From contig CAMOWA010000006.1 in assembly GCA_946628005.1 (NCBI GenBank), positions 1 through 57,643 of the forward strand: a DNA stretch of 57,643 nt, written 5' to 3'. Source of the DNA: an uncultured Caryophanales bacterium. Lineage in GTDB: Bacteria > Bacillota_I > Bacilli_A > RF39 > UBA660. A model generated the notes under the pieces. The model searched no databases and was not told the DNA's origin. It was given only the letters and a program-made list of their open reading frames with translations. The translations under genes and the position numbers were made by a program. Numbering within the stretch: the first letter of the stretch is position 1; each line of letters opens with the position of its first letter. Of the stretch, positions 27,512 to 37,062 are shown in pieces.

Positions 27512-28186
27512 ATGAATTTTTATGTTATAAATGGTAGTCCTCGTAAAAATAAAAACACTGGAAAACTATTAGACAAAGCAGTAACTGGTATTTTAGATAA
27601 AACTAATGATTTGGATAAAGAAATTAATGTTGAAATAATTGATTTATATTCTCTTGATTATAAAGGCTGTATGTCTTGTTTTGCTTGTAAAAGAATAGAT
27701 GGTCCTTTCTATGGAACTTGTCCTATAAATGATGATCTTAAACCATTACTTGAAAAATTATGGAATGCTGATGGTATTATAATAGGTACTCCTATCTATT
27801 TTAGTAATATTAATGGTGAAACAGAAAGTTTTCTTGAAAGATTTAGATTTCCAAAATATGTTTATGGTGGAGAACCATTATTAGAAAAGAGTATTCCTAC
27901 AGGATTAATTTACACTATGAATGTTGATGAAAAATTATCCGATAAATTATATAAGAAAACTATTTATGAACCGTTAGAATCTGGTTTAAGTGGTCTTCTT
28001 TTAAAGGATGTTTACTCTTTAAAGGTATATGATACGTATCAATTTGATGATTATTCTAAATATGAAAATTATCTATTTAAAGAAGAAGATAAGGCTATTC
28101 ATCAACAAAAACAATTTCCTCTTGATCTTAAGAAAGCTTACGAAATGGGCGTGCAAATAGCAGAGGATGCTATTAAAGAAAATTAA
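27512..28186 (+). CDS. Iron-sulfur-flavoprotein-like NADPH-dependent FMN reductase
   Basis: 224 residues with a flavodoxin-like fold. GSPRKNKNTGKLL is the FMN phosphate loop at the N terminus, the cysteines GCMSCFACK plus a later Cys resemble the cluster motif of Methanosarcina Isf, and GTPIYFSNINGETESFLERF matches the family core. It probably reduces flavin and passes electrons to small oxidants such as quinones, O2 or peroxide. The Cys spacing (x2, x2, x10) is longer than in Isf, so cluster binding is uncertain. AAGGAG precedes the ATG. Confidence 0.82.
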   Translation: MNFYVINGSPRKNKNTGKLLDKAVTGILDKTNDLDKEINVEIIDLYSLDYKGCMSCFACKRIDGPFYGTCPINDDLKPLLEKLWNADGIIIGTPIYFSNINGETESFLERFRFPKYVYGGEPLLEKSIPTGLIYTMNVDEKLSDKLYKKTIYEPLESGLSGLLLKDVYSLKVYDTYQFDDYSKYENYLFKEEDKAIHQQKQFPLDLKKAYEMGVQIAEDAIKEN

Positions 28187-28200
28187 AAGGAATTAATCAT

Positions 28201-29403
28201 TCATATTCCTCTATTTTCTTTTTTTTTTGCTGATAAATTTTCAGATAATTTAAGTGTTAATATACATGATATAATAACAAATACCAGATACATTAATGAT
28301 ACATTTATTAATGCTGTATATGTAATTATAATACTTATTATCATGTTTACTAGTGCTGTTCCTCCATCTGTTATTAGATATGATGTTGATAATACTCCCG
28401 CCATGTCTTCCTGACTAGTTTTTTCTACTAAATTATTCATTGTAGCTGTAAATGTTAATCCACAGAATATTGCTGTTAGAATACTTGATAAGATAAATGG
28501 TATTATCCATGACATTATTAAAGATATATTTATTATTACTAGACATGCTGTAAATCCTATTATACCATATATCTGACCTTTTTTATTACCAAAATGGTTT
28601 ATTAAACTACTTCCTAATATTTGTGGAGCCATTATACTAGCATATACTATTGCTGCTATTAGTTTACTATTAGTTCCGAATTGCATTAGTGACATTATTG
28701 AACTAAATGATTGATAGAAACCTGTGATGGAATATGTTGATATTGTGGCTATGATAGTAATTGGTATGTATTTTCTGATATTATGAGGTATGCTAATTTC
28801 TGGTTTTATTGATTTTATTACTCCTTTTTTAGGTGTTACTGTTTCTTTTCCTAGTGATATCAAGATTATGCAGATTACCAGAATTAGTATTATTGGTAGA
28901 AATACTGTTGAGATTAGTGAAGGATTATAGTCTACTATTACTCCTGAGTTTATTGCTCCTATACTAAATCCAATTAATGGCATGTTTGTTGCTATTATTA
29001 CGCCTATGTTTGAATTTTCGGGTGAGGTATCTATAATGTATGCTTGTATACTACCTGCTGTCATTCCACAACAAATTCCCTGTAATAATCGTCCTAACAA
29101 TAATAACTGTCCATTATTTACATAGATGAAACTTAAACATCCTAGTATACTTAAGATTAAGGTTATTCTAATTGTTGGTTTTCTTCCTAGGTAGTTACTT
29201 ATTCTGGATAGAAATATTAAGCTAAATACGTTTCCAATGAAATATACTACTGTACTGAATGATATAATATTGTTTGGTATGCTGTATAATGTTTGGTATG
29301 TTACATAGAATGGTATTGCTGTACTACTTGCAATAAATAATACTGTTATTGTCATACTGGCTACTATGAATCCAATTTTCATCCTTGTATTTTCATTAAT
29401 CAT
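28201..29403 (-). CDS. Major facilitator superfamily permease
   Basis: 400 residues with twelve predicted helices. The loop 2-3 motif reads RISNYLGRKPTIR (a G-x-L-x-x-x-x-G-R-K-type motif A), and the helix 4 region carries GRLLQGICCG. The sequence suggests a drug- or metabolite-efflux MFS protein; substrate unknown. It is convergent with the flavoprotein gene (14-base gap). Unlike the other MFS gene in the window it is intact. Confidence 0.88.
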   Translation of the reverse strand: MINENTRMKIGFIVASMTITVLFIASSTAIPFYVTYQTLYSIPNNIISFSTVVYFIGNVFSLIFLSRISNYLGRKPTIRITLILSILGCLSFIYVNNGQLLLLGRLLQGICCGMTAGSIQAYIIDTSPENSNIGVIIATNMPLIGFSIGAINSGVIVDYNPSLISTVFLPIILILVICIILISLGKETVTPKKGVIKSIKPEISIPHNIRKYIPITIIATISTYSITGFYQSFSSIMSLMQFGTNSKLIAAIVYASIMAPQILGSSLINHFGNKKGQIYGIIGFTACLVIINISLIMSWIIPFILSSILTAIFCGLTFTATMNNLVEKTSQEDMAGVLSTSYLITDGGTALVNMIISIIITYTALINVSLMYLVFVIISCILTLKLSENLSAKKKENRGI

Positions 29404-30211
29404 ATTTATTCTCTAATAGTAATTTTGTCATTAGAAATTCTTAATAGTATTTAAATAATATTTAATAAAACAGTGCTTATTTTAATATATTATATCATAC
29501 ATGTTTTTAGATAAAATAGGTATTATTAAGTGTATATGGTATTAAGTAACTTTAAGAATTAATAACTATTAAAATATATATCAGTTCTTTTTGAAATACG
29601 TTAATATAAAGAATTAATCAACTATACTCATTATAACTATCAATAACTCTTTATATTAACTAAGAAAGATAATCCTCTATTAAATTATTTCTATTACCCC
29701 TTTAATAACAGTATTAACTTATGTCTCTACTATCTATATAAATAGCAATTTCTTAAAGAAGAAGTTAATTATAATTCATATAAGAATAAAGTTATTCCGT
29801 GAGTATTAATATTAATAGGATATACCCGGATTAATATCCTATAAAAGAGATAATTCCACCTGTAAAAAATATAAAAAGAAAATAGATTATTAATAAATAA
29901 AATAAAGAACAGACAGATAGTATCAATCACAGTAAAATAAGGATAAAATTCCTTACAACGATATAACAAAGGTCATATAATTAGATATTGATAAAAAAAA
30001 TCTCAATCAATCGAATTTGTTTATATGGGTTTAGTTTTTTATTTAGAGATAATAAATGGATTAAAAAAGCTTAAGAAACATTTTCCATTAGAATATATTT
30101 ATTAGTTATAAACTATTTAAATATATAATAGGTTAGTTATGAAAAAATAATTTAACTAACTATTATGAATGTAATTATATCCAAATTATATAATTATAAG
30201 GAGGTTTTATA
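29404..30211. other. 800-bp gene-free gap with promoter of the Ig-repeat protein
   Basis: No credible gene was found. A nine-base-arm dyad ATAGGATAT/ATATCCTAT lies at 29815-29842 with a ten-base loop. A TATA-like TTTAAATATATAATA near 30116-30130 is followed by GTTAGTTA/TAACTAAC arms (30132-30139 and 30153-30160), an operator or leader hairpin for the next gene. AAGGAGG at 30198-30204 is its ribosome site. Confidence 0.45.
30132..30160. promoter_or_regulatory. Dyad immediately downstream of a TATA box
   Basis: GTTAGTTA and TAACTAAC, separated by 13 bases, flank the expected transcription start of the Ig-repeat/transglutaminase-type gene. A bound dimer would block initiation, or the transcript would begin within a hairpin. 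Confidence 0.4.
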
Positions 30212-32230
30212 ATTAAGCGGTATTTTGGAATGATTCTATTACTAGCAACTATGATACTATTAATAGGATCAGTAGCAGCTACAGACACTGCATCCAATGA
30301 TACAACACATAGCAGTATATCAACTGCATCTAGCTTACAAACTACAACAACAAGTAGTGAAGCATCAGATACAGATACTGTAAGTGAAAAGATTACAACA
30401 ACAAGCACATCAGATACATCTAGTACAGATTCTGATGAAAATACAGCGAAAACGAATTCAGTAACTTCAACACAATCAAGTTCAACAGTGACAAACACAA
30501 CTTCTGTTTCAAGTTCTAATACTAACAGTAATACTCAAACAAAATCCTTAAAAAGCAGTACTAGTAGCTCATCTAAAACTAGCACAAAAATGTCAGTAAC
30601 TAATACTACATTATATGGATACTCCAATTATACAATGAAAGCTACCATCGTAGATAATTCAAGTAACTATGTGAATGGTGGAACAGTAGCTTTTAAAATA
30701 AATGGAGTGACTGTAGGAAACACTACAGTAAGTAATGGAAAAGCTAGTTATGTATATCCATTAAACGGCTTTTCTGCAGGTACATATAATATTACTGCTA
30801 TATACTCTGGTACTACAAATTACAGTTCAGCTAGTGCGGCTGGTACTTTAAATATTAACAAGTATGATACAAAAACTACAGTAACCTCAGTAACTGGAAA
30901 ATCAGGATCATCAGTAACATTAAAAGCAGTAATTACGACAAGTAACGGTTCTTATGTAAAAAATGGACTTGTTGCATTTAAGATTAATGGAAACACAGTG
31001 GGATATGCTAATGTATCCAACGGTGGAGCTAAATTGAATTATGTTATTCCATCAACATATGGATCTACACTATATACAGTTACAGCTGTTTATGGTGGAA
31101 ATAATATATATTCATCATCAAAAAATAATGGAAATTTAACATTAACTCCAACCGTCGAATCAAAAATAACTATTAAAACAACACCCGTATTAGCAGGTAA
31201 ATCAACAATAATTAAAGCAATTATAACCACAAATAATGGTTCTTACATAAAATCTGGAATTGTCGCATTTAAAATCAATGGAAAAACAATTGGATACGGT
31301 ACAGTATCTAATGGTGGAGCATCAATAACTTATACAATACCATCAAGTTATAAGGATTCAACATATACTATAACAGCAGTATATAGTGGTAATGGTAAAT
31401 ATATTGCTTCTAGAGCAAACAGTACTCTTACAGTTCTTCATAAACAAACAACATCTATAACTGTAAATACTGTTACTGTTAAACCAGGTTCTACTGCTAC
31501 ATTCTCAGCTGTTATAAAAAGTAGTAATGGATCCTATGTGAAAAATGGTACTGTTGCATTTAAGATAAATGGAAAAACAATAGGTTCAACCAATGTAACC
31601 GATGGTGTAGCTAAGATTAATTACACTATACCTTCTAGTTGGGGTTCATCCTCATATAATATTACTGTTGTGTATGGTGATAATGAATATTATTCTAGTT
31701 CAAGAGCTAACGGAACACTTAAACTGAATATTACAAGTAACAATAGTAGTAATTCTAAGATTTCAGTTCCATCAGGTTATGAAAGTTATGTTAAATCTAC
31801 TTCAAATTGTGACATTACTAATAGTAAGATTGTTAGTTTAGCTAATACTATATTATCTAAAGTATCTAGCTCTAATACTAAAACTATTGCATCTTACATA
31901 TTTAGTTATGTGAATAGTATTACAAGTTATACTTACTATTCTAACACTCGTTATGGTGCTGTTGGTACCTTAACTCGTGGTAGTGGTAATTGTTGTGATT
32001 TAGCACATCTAGTGGTTGCTGTGATGCGTGCATGTAATATACCAGCAAGGTATTGTCATGCTACATGTACATTCCGTAGTGGTCTAGTAGTAGGTCACGT
32101 ATGGGCACAAGTATATGTTAATGGAGTATGGTATAATTGTGATGCATCATCAAGTAGTAACACATTTGGTAATATTGTTAATTGGTCTAAATGTGGAACA
32201 ATTAAATATTATACATCTCTACCATTCTAA
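30212..32230 (+). CDS. Ig-repeat surface protein with transglutaminase-type Cys-His-Asp domain
   Basis: 672 residues if the ATT at 30212 is the start: it is seven bases from AAGGAGG, an in-frame TAA lies at 30197 and no ATG/GTG/TTG precedes 30230. This gives a normal signal peptide beginning (M)KRYFG. A Ser/Thr-rich stretch is followed by four Ig-like repeats of about 95 residues (each with VAFKING(K/N/V)T(I/V)G) and a C-terminal transglutaminase-like domain. That domain has GNCCDLAH (Cys near 594/595), VGHVWAQV (His) and YNCDAS (Asp). The fold and lineage suggest a pseudomurein endoisopeptidase or wall-crosslinking enzyme acting outside the cell. It lacks a C-terminal anchor; wall binding through the repeats is likely. 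Confidence 0.82.
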   Translation: MKRYFGMILLLATMILLIGSVAATDTASNDTTHSSISTASSLQTTTTSSEASDTDTVSEKITTTSTSDTSSTDSDENTAKTNSVTSTQSSSTVTNTTSVSSSNTNSNTQTKSLKSSTSSSSKTSTKMSVTNTTLYGYSNYTMKATIVDNSSNYVNGGTVAFKINGVTVGNTTVSNGKASYVYPLNGFSAGTYNITAIYSGTTNYSSASAAGTLNINKYDTKTTVTSVTGKSGSSVTLKAVITTSNGSYVKNGLVAFKINGNTVGYANVSNGGAKLNYVIPSTYGSTLYTVTAVYGGNNIYSSSKNNGNLTLTPTVESKITIKTTPVLAGKSTIIKAIITTNNGSYIKSGIVAFKINGKTIGYGTVSNGGASITYTIPSSYKDSTYTITAVYSGNGKYIASRANSTLTVLHKQTTSITVNTVTVKPGSTATFSAVIKSSNGSYVKNGTVAFKINGKTIGSTNVTDGVAKINYTIPSSWGSSSYNITVVYGDNEYYSSSRANGTLKLNITSNNSSNSKISVPSGYESYVKSTSNCDITNSKIVSLANTILSKVSSSNTKTIASYIFSYVNSITSYTYYSNTRYGAVGTLTRGSGNCCDLAHLVVAVMRACNIPARYCHATCTFRSGLVVGHVWAQVYVNGVWYNCDASSSSNTFGNIVNWSKCGTIKYYTSLPF

Positions 32231-32383
32231 TATTCCTTTTTTTTATTCTTTTTTTGTTTAAAATTATTATGATTAATTTTAATTTCTAAATTTTTCTTTA
32301 TATGTTAATTCCTATTTTGTCCAATTAATTATTTATGATATAAAATGATATTTATATATGTAAATATATTATAGGTGATTATG

Positions 32384-32995
32384 ATGAAAGTATTACTAAT
32401 AAATGGTAGCCCACATAAAGAGGGATGTACATACACAGCACTAACAGAAATAGCAAATGAATTAAAAAAACATGATGTAGACTCTGAAATATTCTGGATA
32501 GGAACAGGACAAATACGTGGATGTACTGGATGCAGAGTATGTAAAAAAAATCCTGGAAAATGCATATTTGATGATGATATCTGTAATGAATTAATCAAGA
32601 AATGTGAAGAAGTTGATGGTATGGTTATAGGTTCACCTGTATACTTTGCAGGTATTAATGGAGGACTTTCAGCAATACTTGACAGAGTATTCTATGCTGG
32701 AGGAATTAACTTTGAAAATAAGCCAGGAGCAGGAGTAGTAAGTTGTCGTAGAGCAGGGGCAAGTGCATCATTTGACAGACTTAATAAGTATTTCACATAT
32801 AATAAAATGCCAGTAGTACCAAGTCAATACTGGAATGTTGTACATGGTAATACACCAGAAGAAGTAAAACAGGATATTGAAGGATTACAAATAATGAGAA
32901 CCCTAGCAAAAAACATGGCATGGTTACTTAAATCATTAAAAGATGAACCAACACCAGAATATGAAGAAAAAACCTTCACAAACTTTATACGATGA
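32384..32995 (+). CDS. Iron-sulfur flavoprotein-like reductase, copy 1
   Basis: 203 residues from ATG 32384, matched to its tandem paralogue; ATG 32381 and GTG 32375 (inside the Shine-Dalgarno AGGTGA) are alternatives. GSPHKEGCTYTAL is the FMN-phosphate loop. GCTGCRVCKKNPGKC fits the compact CX2CX2CX4-7C cluster motif of Isf proteins, and GSPVYFAGINGGLSAILDR is the family core. It probably uses FMN plus a 4Fe-4S cluster for one- or two-electron transfer in oxidant defence. Confidence 0.85.
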   Translation: MKVLLINGSPHKEGCTYTALTEIANELKKHDVDSEIFWIGTGQIRGCTGCRVCKKNPGKCIFDDDICNELIKKCEEVDGMVIGSPVYFAGINGGLSAILDRVFYAGGINFENKPGAGVVSCRRAGASASFDRLNKYFTYNKMPVVPSQYWNVVHGNTPEEVKQDIEGLQIMRTLAKNMAWLLKSLKDEPTPEYEEKTFTNFIR

Positions 32996-33144
32996 TATTT
33001 TTATATTATTATTATCTTTTCTCTAATTTTTTTTGATTATTATTTGTAATTATTGTTAATTTTTATATTATTTTCTTATTTTACGATTAATTATTTATAA
33101 AATTATCCATATATTAATATATATAAATATATAGGTGATTATAA

Positions 33145-33756
33145 ATGAAAGTTTTACTCGTAAATGGTAGCCCACACAAAGAAGGATGTACATACACAGC
33201 ACTAACAGAAATAGCAAATGAATTAGAAAAAAATGATGTAGACTCTGAAATCTTTTGGATAGGAACAAAACCCGTGCAGGGATGTATTGCATGTGGAGTA
33301 TGTAAAAAAAATCCTGGAAAGTGCGTATTTGATGACGATCCATGTAATAAATTAATAAAGAAATTTGAAGAAGCAGATGGTATAATAATAGGATCTCCTG
33401 TATACTATGCGAGTATAAATGGAGCACTCAGTGCACTATTAGATAGGGTATTCTATGCAGATGCAGAAAAATTTGCTAATAAACCAGCAGCAGGAATAGT
33501 AAGTTGCCGTAGATCAGGAAGTACAGTATCATTTGACAGATTAAATAAATACTTCTCAATATCTAAGATGCCAATAGTAACAAGTCAGTACTGGAATGCT
33601 GTACATGGTAATACACCAGAAGAAGTAAAACAAGACATTGAAGGATTACAAACCATGAGAACTCTAGCAAAAAACATGGCATGGTTACTAAAATCAATAC
33701 AACATGAACAATTACCAGAATCTGAAAAACAAATATTTACAAACTTTATAAGATAA
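33145..33756 (+). CDS. Iron-sulfur flavoprotein-like reductase, copy 2
   Basis: 203 residues, very similar along its whole length to the gene 150 bases upstream, with the same GSPHKEGCTYTALTEIANEL opening and the same cluster motif (GCIACGVCKKNPGKC). The upstream sequences are also alike (AGGTGATTAT before each start, TATATA runs), so the duplication included the promoter. The copies differ most around residues 110-145. Each has its own TATA region and may be expressed separately. Confidence 0.87.
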   Translation: MKVLLVNGSPHKEGCTYTALTEIANELEKNDVDSEIFWIGTKPVQGCIACGVCKKNPGKCVFDDDPCNKLIKKFEEADGIIIGSPVYYASINGALSALLDRVFYADAEKFANKPAAGIVSCRRSGSTVSFDRLNKYFSISKMPIVTSQYWNAVHGNTPEEVKQDIEGLQTMRTLAKNMAWLLKSIQHEQLPESEKQIFTNFIR

Positions 33757-33833
33757 TACTTAAATTATCTTTAACTATTTTTTTAAGATATGGATATATA
33801 AATAATCTAATAAACATGATTCATAGATTACAA

Positions 33834-34037
33834 TTACCATAAATCATCCAATTCATCAGGATTATAACTATCCAATCTAGGACGCTTATCTTCAATCTTA
33901 TCCACACTGGGTAAATCCCTTAACTTCATTTCTATCAAATATTCATAATAACCAGCTAATGTTAAACCACTAACATTTCTACATACAGCACGTGCACGTC
34001 TTTGAAGTTCAGGATCAATATTTATTTCCATTTTCAT
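33834..34037 (-). CDS. Small antitoxin-like or DNA-binding protein
   Basis: 67 residues from ATG 34037 (GGTTGAT upstream; ATG 34043 and TTG 34046 are in frame). MKMEINIDPELQRRARAV followed by LTLAGYYEYLIEMKLRDL looks like a ribbon-helix-helix beginning, as in VapB/CopG-type antitoxins. No toxin gene is adjacent: the neighbours are a flavoprotein (convergent) and a nitroreductase (divergent). It may instead be a stand-alone regulator of the nitroreductase gene. Weak assignment. Confidence 0.6.
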   Translation of the reverse strand: MKMEINIDPELQRRARAVCRNVSGLTLAGYYEYLIEMKLRDLPSVDKIEDKRPRLDSYNPDELDDLW

Positions 34038-34109
34038 AATCATCAACCATTAGAATTATTTATATAATCAAAAGATAATTAACTTTAACTATAAAAGAGG
34101 AAAAATAAT

Positions 34110-34637
34110 ATGAATAAAACCGACATAATACTAGATAATATATACAACAGAAAAAGTGTCAGACAATACACTGATAAAAAGATAACAAAAGAAGATTTAG
34201 ATAAAATAATTAAAGCAGGAATAAGTGCTCCCTCTGGATTAAATCTTCAACCATGGCATTTTATTGTAATACAAGATAAACAAACACTAATTGACATGGC
34301 AAGTATACATGAATACGCTGGAATGTTTAAAGATGCAACTGCAGGCATAATAGTATTATACGATACTAAAAAAACATATCCTGGATTAGAAGAATTAGCA
34401 ATACAAGATCTCTCAGCAGCAACAGAAAATATATTACTAGCAACAGAAGCACTAGGACTAGGAGCTGTATGGACAGCTATACATCCAGTAGAAAAAAGAA
34501 TAAATAAACTCATAAAATACTTTAATTTACCAGAAAATATTATTCCATTCTCCTTAATAGCATTAGGATATCCCTTAAAGAAACAAGAACCATTAGATAA
34601 AATGGATACTACTAAAATTCATTGGGATAAATGGTAG
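34110..34637 (+). CDS. Nitroreductase-family FMN oxidoreductase
   Basis: 175 residues. Typical opening NIYNRKSVRQYTDKKI, then APSGLNLQPWHFIVI (FMN-binding loop) and, near the C terminus, LGLGAVWTAI and SLIALGYPLKKQ. These are hallmarks of homodimeric FMN nitroreductases, which use NAD(P)H or ferredoxin to reduce nitro compounds, quinones or flavins. AGAGGAAAAA precedes the ATG. A ferredoxin gene 117 bases downstream could supply or accept its electrons. Confidence 0.9.
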   Translation: MNKTDIILDNIYNRKSVRQYTDKKITKEDLDKIIKAGISAPSGLNLQPWHFIVIQDKQTLIDMASIHEYAGMFKDATAGIIVLYDTKKTYPGLEELAIQDLSAATENILLATEALGLGAVWTAIHPVEKRINKLIKYFNLPENIIPFSLIALGYPLKKQEPLDKMDTTKIHWDKW

Positions 34638-34754
34638 CTAATAAAAAAATGATAAATATTGATTGATTAAGTAATTTTTACCATAATCGTAACAAAAACT
34701 TAATAATAATAGAATGTATATATTATTATTAAAAAAATATAATGAGGAGATATT

Positions 34755-34973
34755 ATGGTAGAAGTAGTATTAGACAGAGAAGAATGCACAAGTTGTGGAA
34801 ACTGCGTAGAAATAGATGAAACAAAATTCACTTTTGATGATGATGACAAAGCTACAATAATCGGTTCAGAAAGAGACGATGGTATGGATGAAATAGAAGT
34901 AGACGATGCATCAATTTATGAAGAAGCTGCAGAAAAATGTCAAGGTGAATGTATAGAAGTATATGATGATTAA
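34755..34973 (+). CDS. Acidic single-cluster ferredoxin
   Basis: 72 residues, strongly acidic (DDDDK, many Glu/Asp). The cluster ligands appear as CTSCGNC near residues 11-17 with a distal CQGEC near the C terminus, as in monocluster [4Fe-4S] ferredoxins. The fourth residue normally followed by Pro is here a Gly-Glu-Cys. It probably serves as a small electron carrier. Ribosome site GAGGAG precedes the ATG; there appears to be one gene per transcript. Confidence 0.82.
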   Translation: MVEVVLDREECTSCGNCVEIDETKFTFDDDDKATIIGSERDDGMDEIEVDDASIYEEAAEKCQGECIEVYDD

Positions 34974-35028
34974 ATATAATTATCATAAAACTATTCTTTT
35001 TTATTTTTTATACTTAAATCTAATTTTC

Positions 35029-35421
35029 TTAATCATGATTTTTAATATCAAGAACAGGTGTACCATCTAACATGTCAACGCCTGTGAAGTATATCTTATT
35101 ATCCTCGATTTTTGTTACAGTAATTATAGATACTCCTATAGGATTAGGTCTTCTTGGAGCATGTGTAGAGAATAATCCTCTCATAGGTCCCACTCCACGC
35201 CAAGGTACTGTTAAATCATAGCCTTCTGATTTATGAAAGTGAAATAATAGTATATATTCATTACCTATACGTAAATCAGCTATACCTTTCATGTATTTTT
35301 CATCTAATTCAATGTATGCTTCAACATCTTTTGATTCAGTGTAATTTTTAGGCATTTCCTGCGGATTGGTGTATTTACTATGTATAACTCCTATTGGTTT
35401 GTATTCTATTTTATCAATCAT
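35029..35421 (-). CDS. tRNA (t6A37) N6-methyltransferase family protein (TrmO/TsaA)
   Basis: 130 residues, the short archaeal length. KPIGVIHSKYTNPQEMP and the signature STHAPRRPNPIGVSI identify the TrmO (formerly YaeB/TsaA/VirR) family, which uses S-adenosylmethionine to methylate N6 of threonylcarbamoyladenosine at tRNA position 37. Archaeal members also show FHFHKSEGYDL in the core. It lacks the C-terminal extension of bacterial TrmO. Monocistronic and convergent with the ferredoxin gene. Confidence 0.9.
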   Translation of the reverse strand: MIDKIEYKPIGVIHSKYTNPQEMPKNYTESKDVEAYIELDEKYMKGIADLRIGNEYILLFHFHKSEGYDLTVPWRGVGPMRGLFSTHAPRRPNPIGVSIITVTKIEDNKIYFTGVDMLDGTPVLDIKNHD

Positions 35422-35559
35422 TTTCTCAAGCCATCTTTATCATTTTATAATTATATTATCTTTTAATAACATATTTAAATCTTTTATTAATTAAACAAGA
35501 AAAATTAGTCAAGGATTAATAGATAAATAAAAAAAAATAAAAAAATAAGTAAATTATTA

Positions 35560-36582
35560 TTATTCTATTCCAAAGAATTCATTACGAGCATTAACCATTG
35601 CTTGAATATTCTTTAATGGACTAGCAGCAGCTATACCACAACTAGGAGCTACCACATCTACTCCTTTATTTAATGCTTGTAATACCTCTTCTCTTACTTC
35701 TTCTGGTGTTCCTCTAAATAAGGTTTTACTTGTTGAAATATTACCACATACTTGACATTTATCTCCTAAATCATGTTTTACCTTTTGAGCAAAGTTCATG
35801 TCAACTGCTTCTTCTATACTTATACCATTATATCCACAGGATAACATGTCCTTTAATATACCTGCTGTATGACCACAGATATGTAAAACATTCTGTGATT
35901 TCATAACCTCTTCTATATCTTCAAGAGCTGGCCTACATAGTTGCTCAAAATCAAGGGGACTAAGTAAGTCACCAGATGATGTTGGATCTGCTACACAAAT
36001 CACGTCAGGTTTTACTTCATTTAATTTCCTGATATATGCTGATACTGCTTCTGCTGCTACTTCTATTGCATCCTCTACTGCAAATAAATCTAGGTTAATC
36101 ATTTTTAGTATTTCTTCCACGCCTATTAAATGGCCTGCTACTGTAAATGGTCCTGTGATACCTACACATACTGGTAGATTATCATATCTTTCACGTAATA
36201 TTTCTACTGCCTCACATATTACTGGTATTCTGCCTGATTCTTCGAAGTTTTCTGGGATTTCTATATCTTCTGGTTTTTCAAATGGTGATTTTACTACTTC
36301 AGGTGTTCTACCACCATAACCTAAATCTACTTCACACCCCATTGATTCTGCTTCTACTGCTAGACAGAATGGTATTTTAGCATCTTCTAAGCCTGCTAGT
36401 TCATATAATGATGCTCCTAATGTTGCCATTTGTTCGGGATCTTTATGTGCTGTTGGCCAGGATGTTCCAGTTAATTCCATTGCATCTAATATACCAGATT
36501 GTGTAACAGTAATAACTGGAGTTATATCTGTTTGTTTACCGTTTAATACGTTTTCTAGATTTTTTTTATAATTTATATCCAT
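35560..36582 (-). CDS. mtaA: MtaA-type methylcobamide:coenzyme M methyltransferase
   Basis: 340 residues from ATG 36582 with AAGTGGTGA upstream. The uroporphyrinogen-decarboxylase-like barrel carries the zinc ligands His-x-Cys in LHICGHT and a Cys in APSCGIAA, as in MtaA/MtbA. These enzymes move a methyl group from a corrinoid protein to coenzyme M, the second step of methanogenesis from methanol. That fits Methanosphaera, which reduces methanol with H2. The partners MtaB and MtaC are not in the window. Specificity for methanol rather than methylamine corrinoid proteins is inferred from the organism. Confidence 0.88.
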   Translation of the reverse strand: MDINYKKNLENVLNGKQTDITPVITVTQSGILDAMELTGTSWPTAHKDPEQMATLGASLYELAGLEDAKIPFCLAVEAESMGCEVDLGYGGRTPEVVKSPFEKPEDIEIPENFEESGRIPVICEAVEILRERYDNLPVCVGITGPFTVAGHLIGVEEILKMINLDLFAVEDAIEVAAEAVSAYIRKLNEVKPDVICVADPTSSGDLLSPLDFEQLCRPALEDIEEVMKSQNVLHICGHTAGILKDMLSCGYNGISIEEAVDMNFAQKVKHDLGDKCQVCGNISTSKTLFRGTPEEVREEVLQALNKGVDVVAPSCGIAAASPLKNIQAMVNARNEFFGIE

Positions 36583-37062
36583 TTTCACCACTTATCCAAT
36601 ATTTAAGATTTAATGAATTTCTTTGTCATGATTTAAGTTGTTATGATAAAGTTCATTATTTAGACAATTGCTTATTTAATTATCCATATATAAGCGTTTT
36701 CTGTTATTAAATTTCTATTAATTGGGTAATATTATATTTATATTGTTTAATTAAACATTGTGAAGATTATTAGTAAATCATAGATATTCAAATTATAAAA
36801 TCCAATGTGCAAATTATTTTATTATTCTAATATACAATATTCAAATAAAAAAATTAAAATTGTTTAATAATTTATTAAATAAATTTAATTAATAGAAAAA
36901 GTATCAAATTAAGTACTACAGAAAAAATTTACAAGAAAAACTGAAAATGTAGATTCTCTTATTCTACTTAATTCAATCAATAAAATGTAACATATGAATA
37001 TAAATTAAAAATAATATAATACTAAATATAAATTCAAAAAACATATATGGAAAAGATTAAAA
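36583..37062 (-). promoter_or_regulatory. Gap with mtaA promoter
   Basis: No gene was found. On the minus strand a TATA-like CTTATATATGG (36684-36694) preceded by an AAAACGC BRE-like run lies about 100 bases before the mtaA start, which would leave a leader of about 70-80 bases. The right half is AT-rich with no distinct structure. Confidence 0.45.

Noticed and set aside
29769-29969. Minus-strand 66-codon frame in the large gap
   Set aside because: No ribosome site, Phe/Tyr/Ile-rich product typical of random AT-rich DNA, no link to neighbours.
33834-34037. Complete toxin-antitoxin pair
   Set aside because: Only an antitoxin-like small protein is present; no toxin-like gene is adjacent on either strand.
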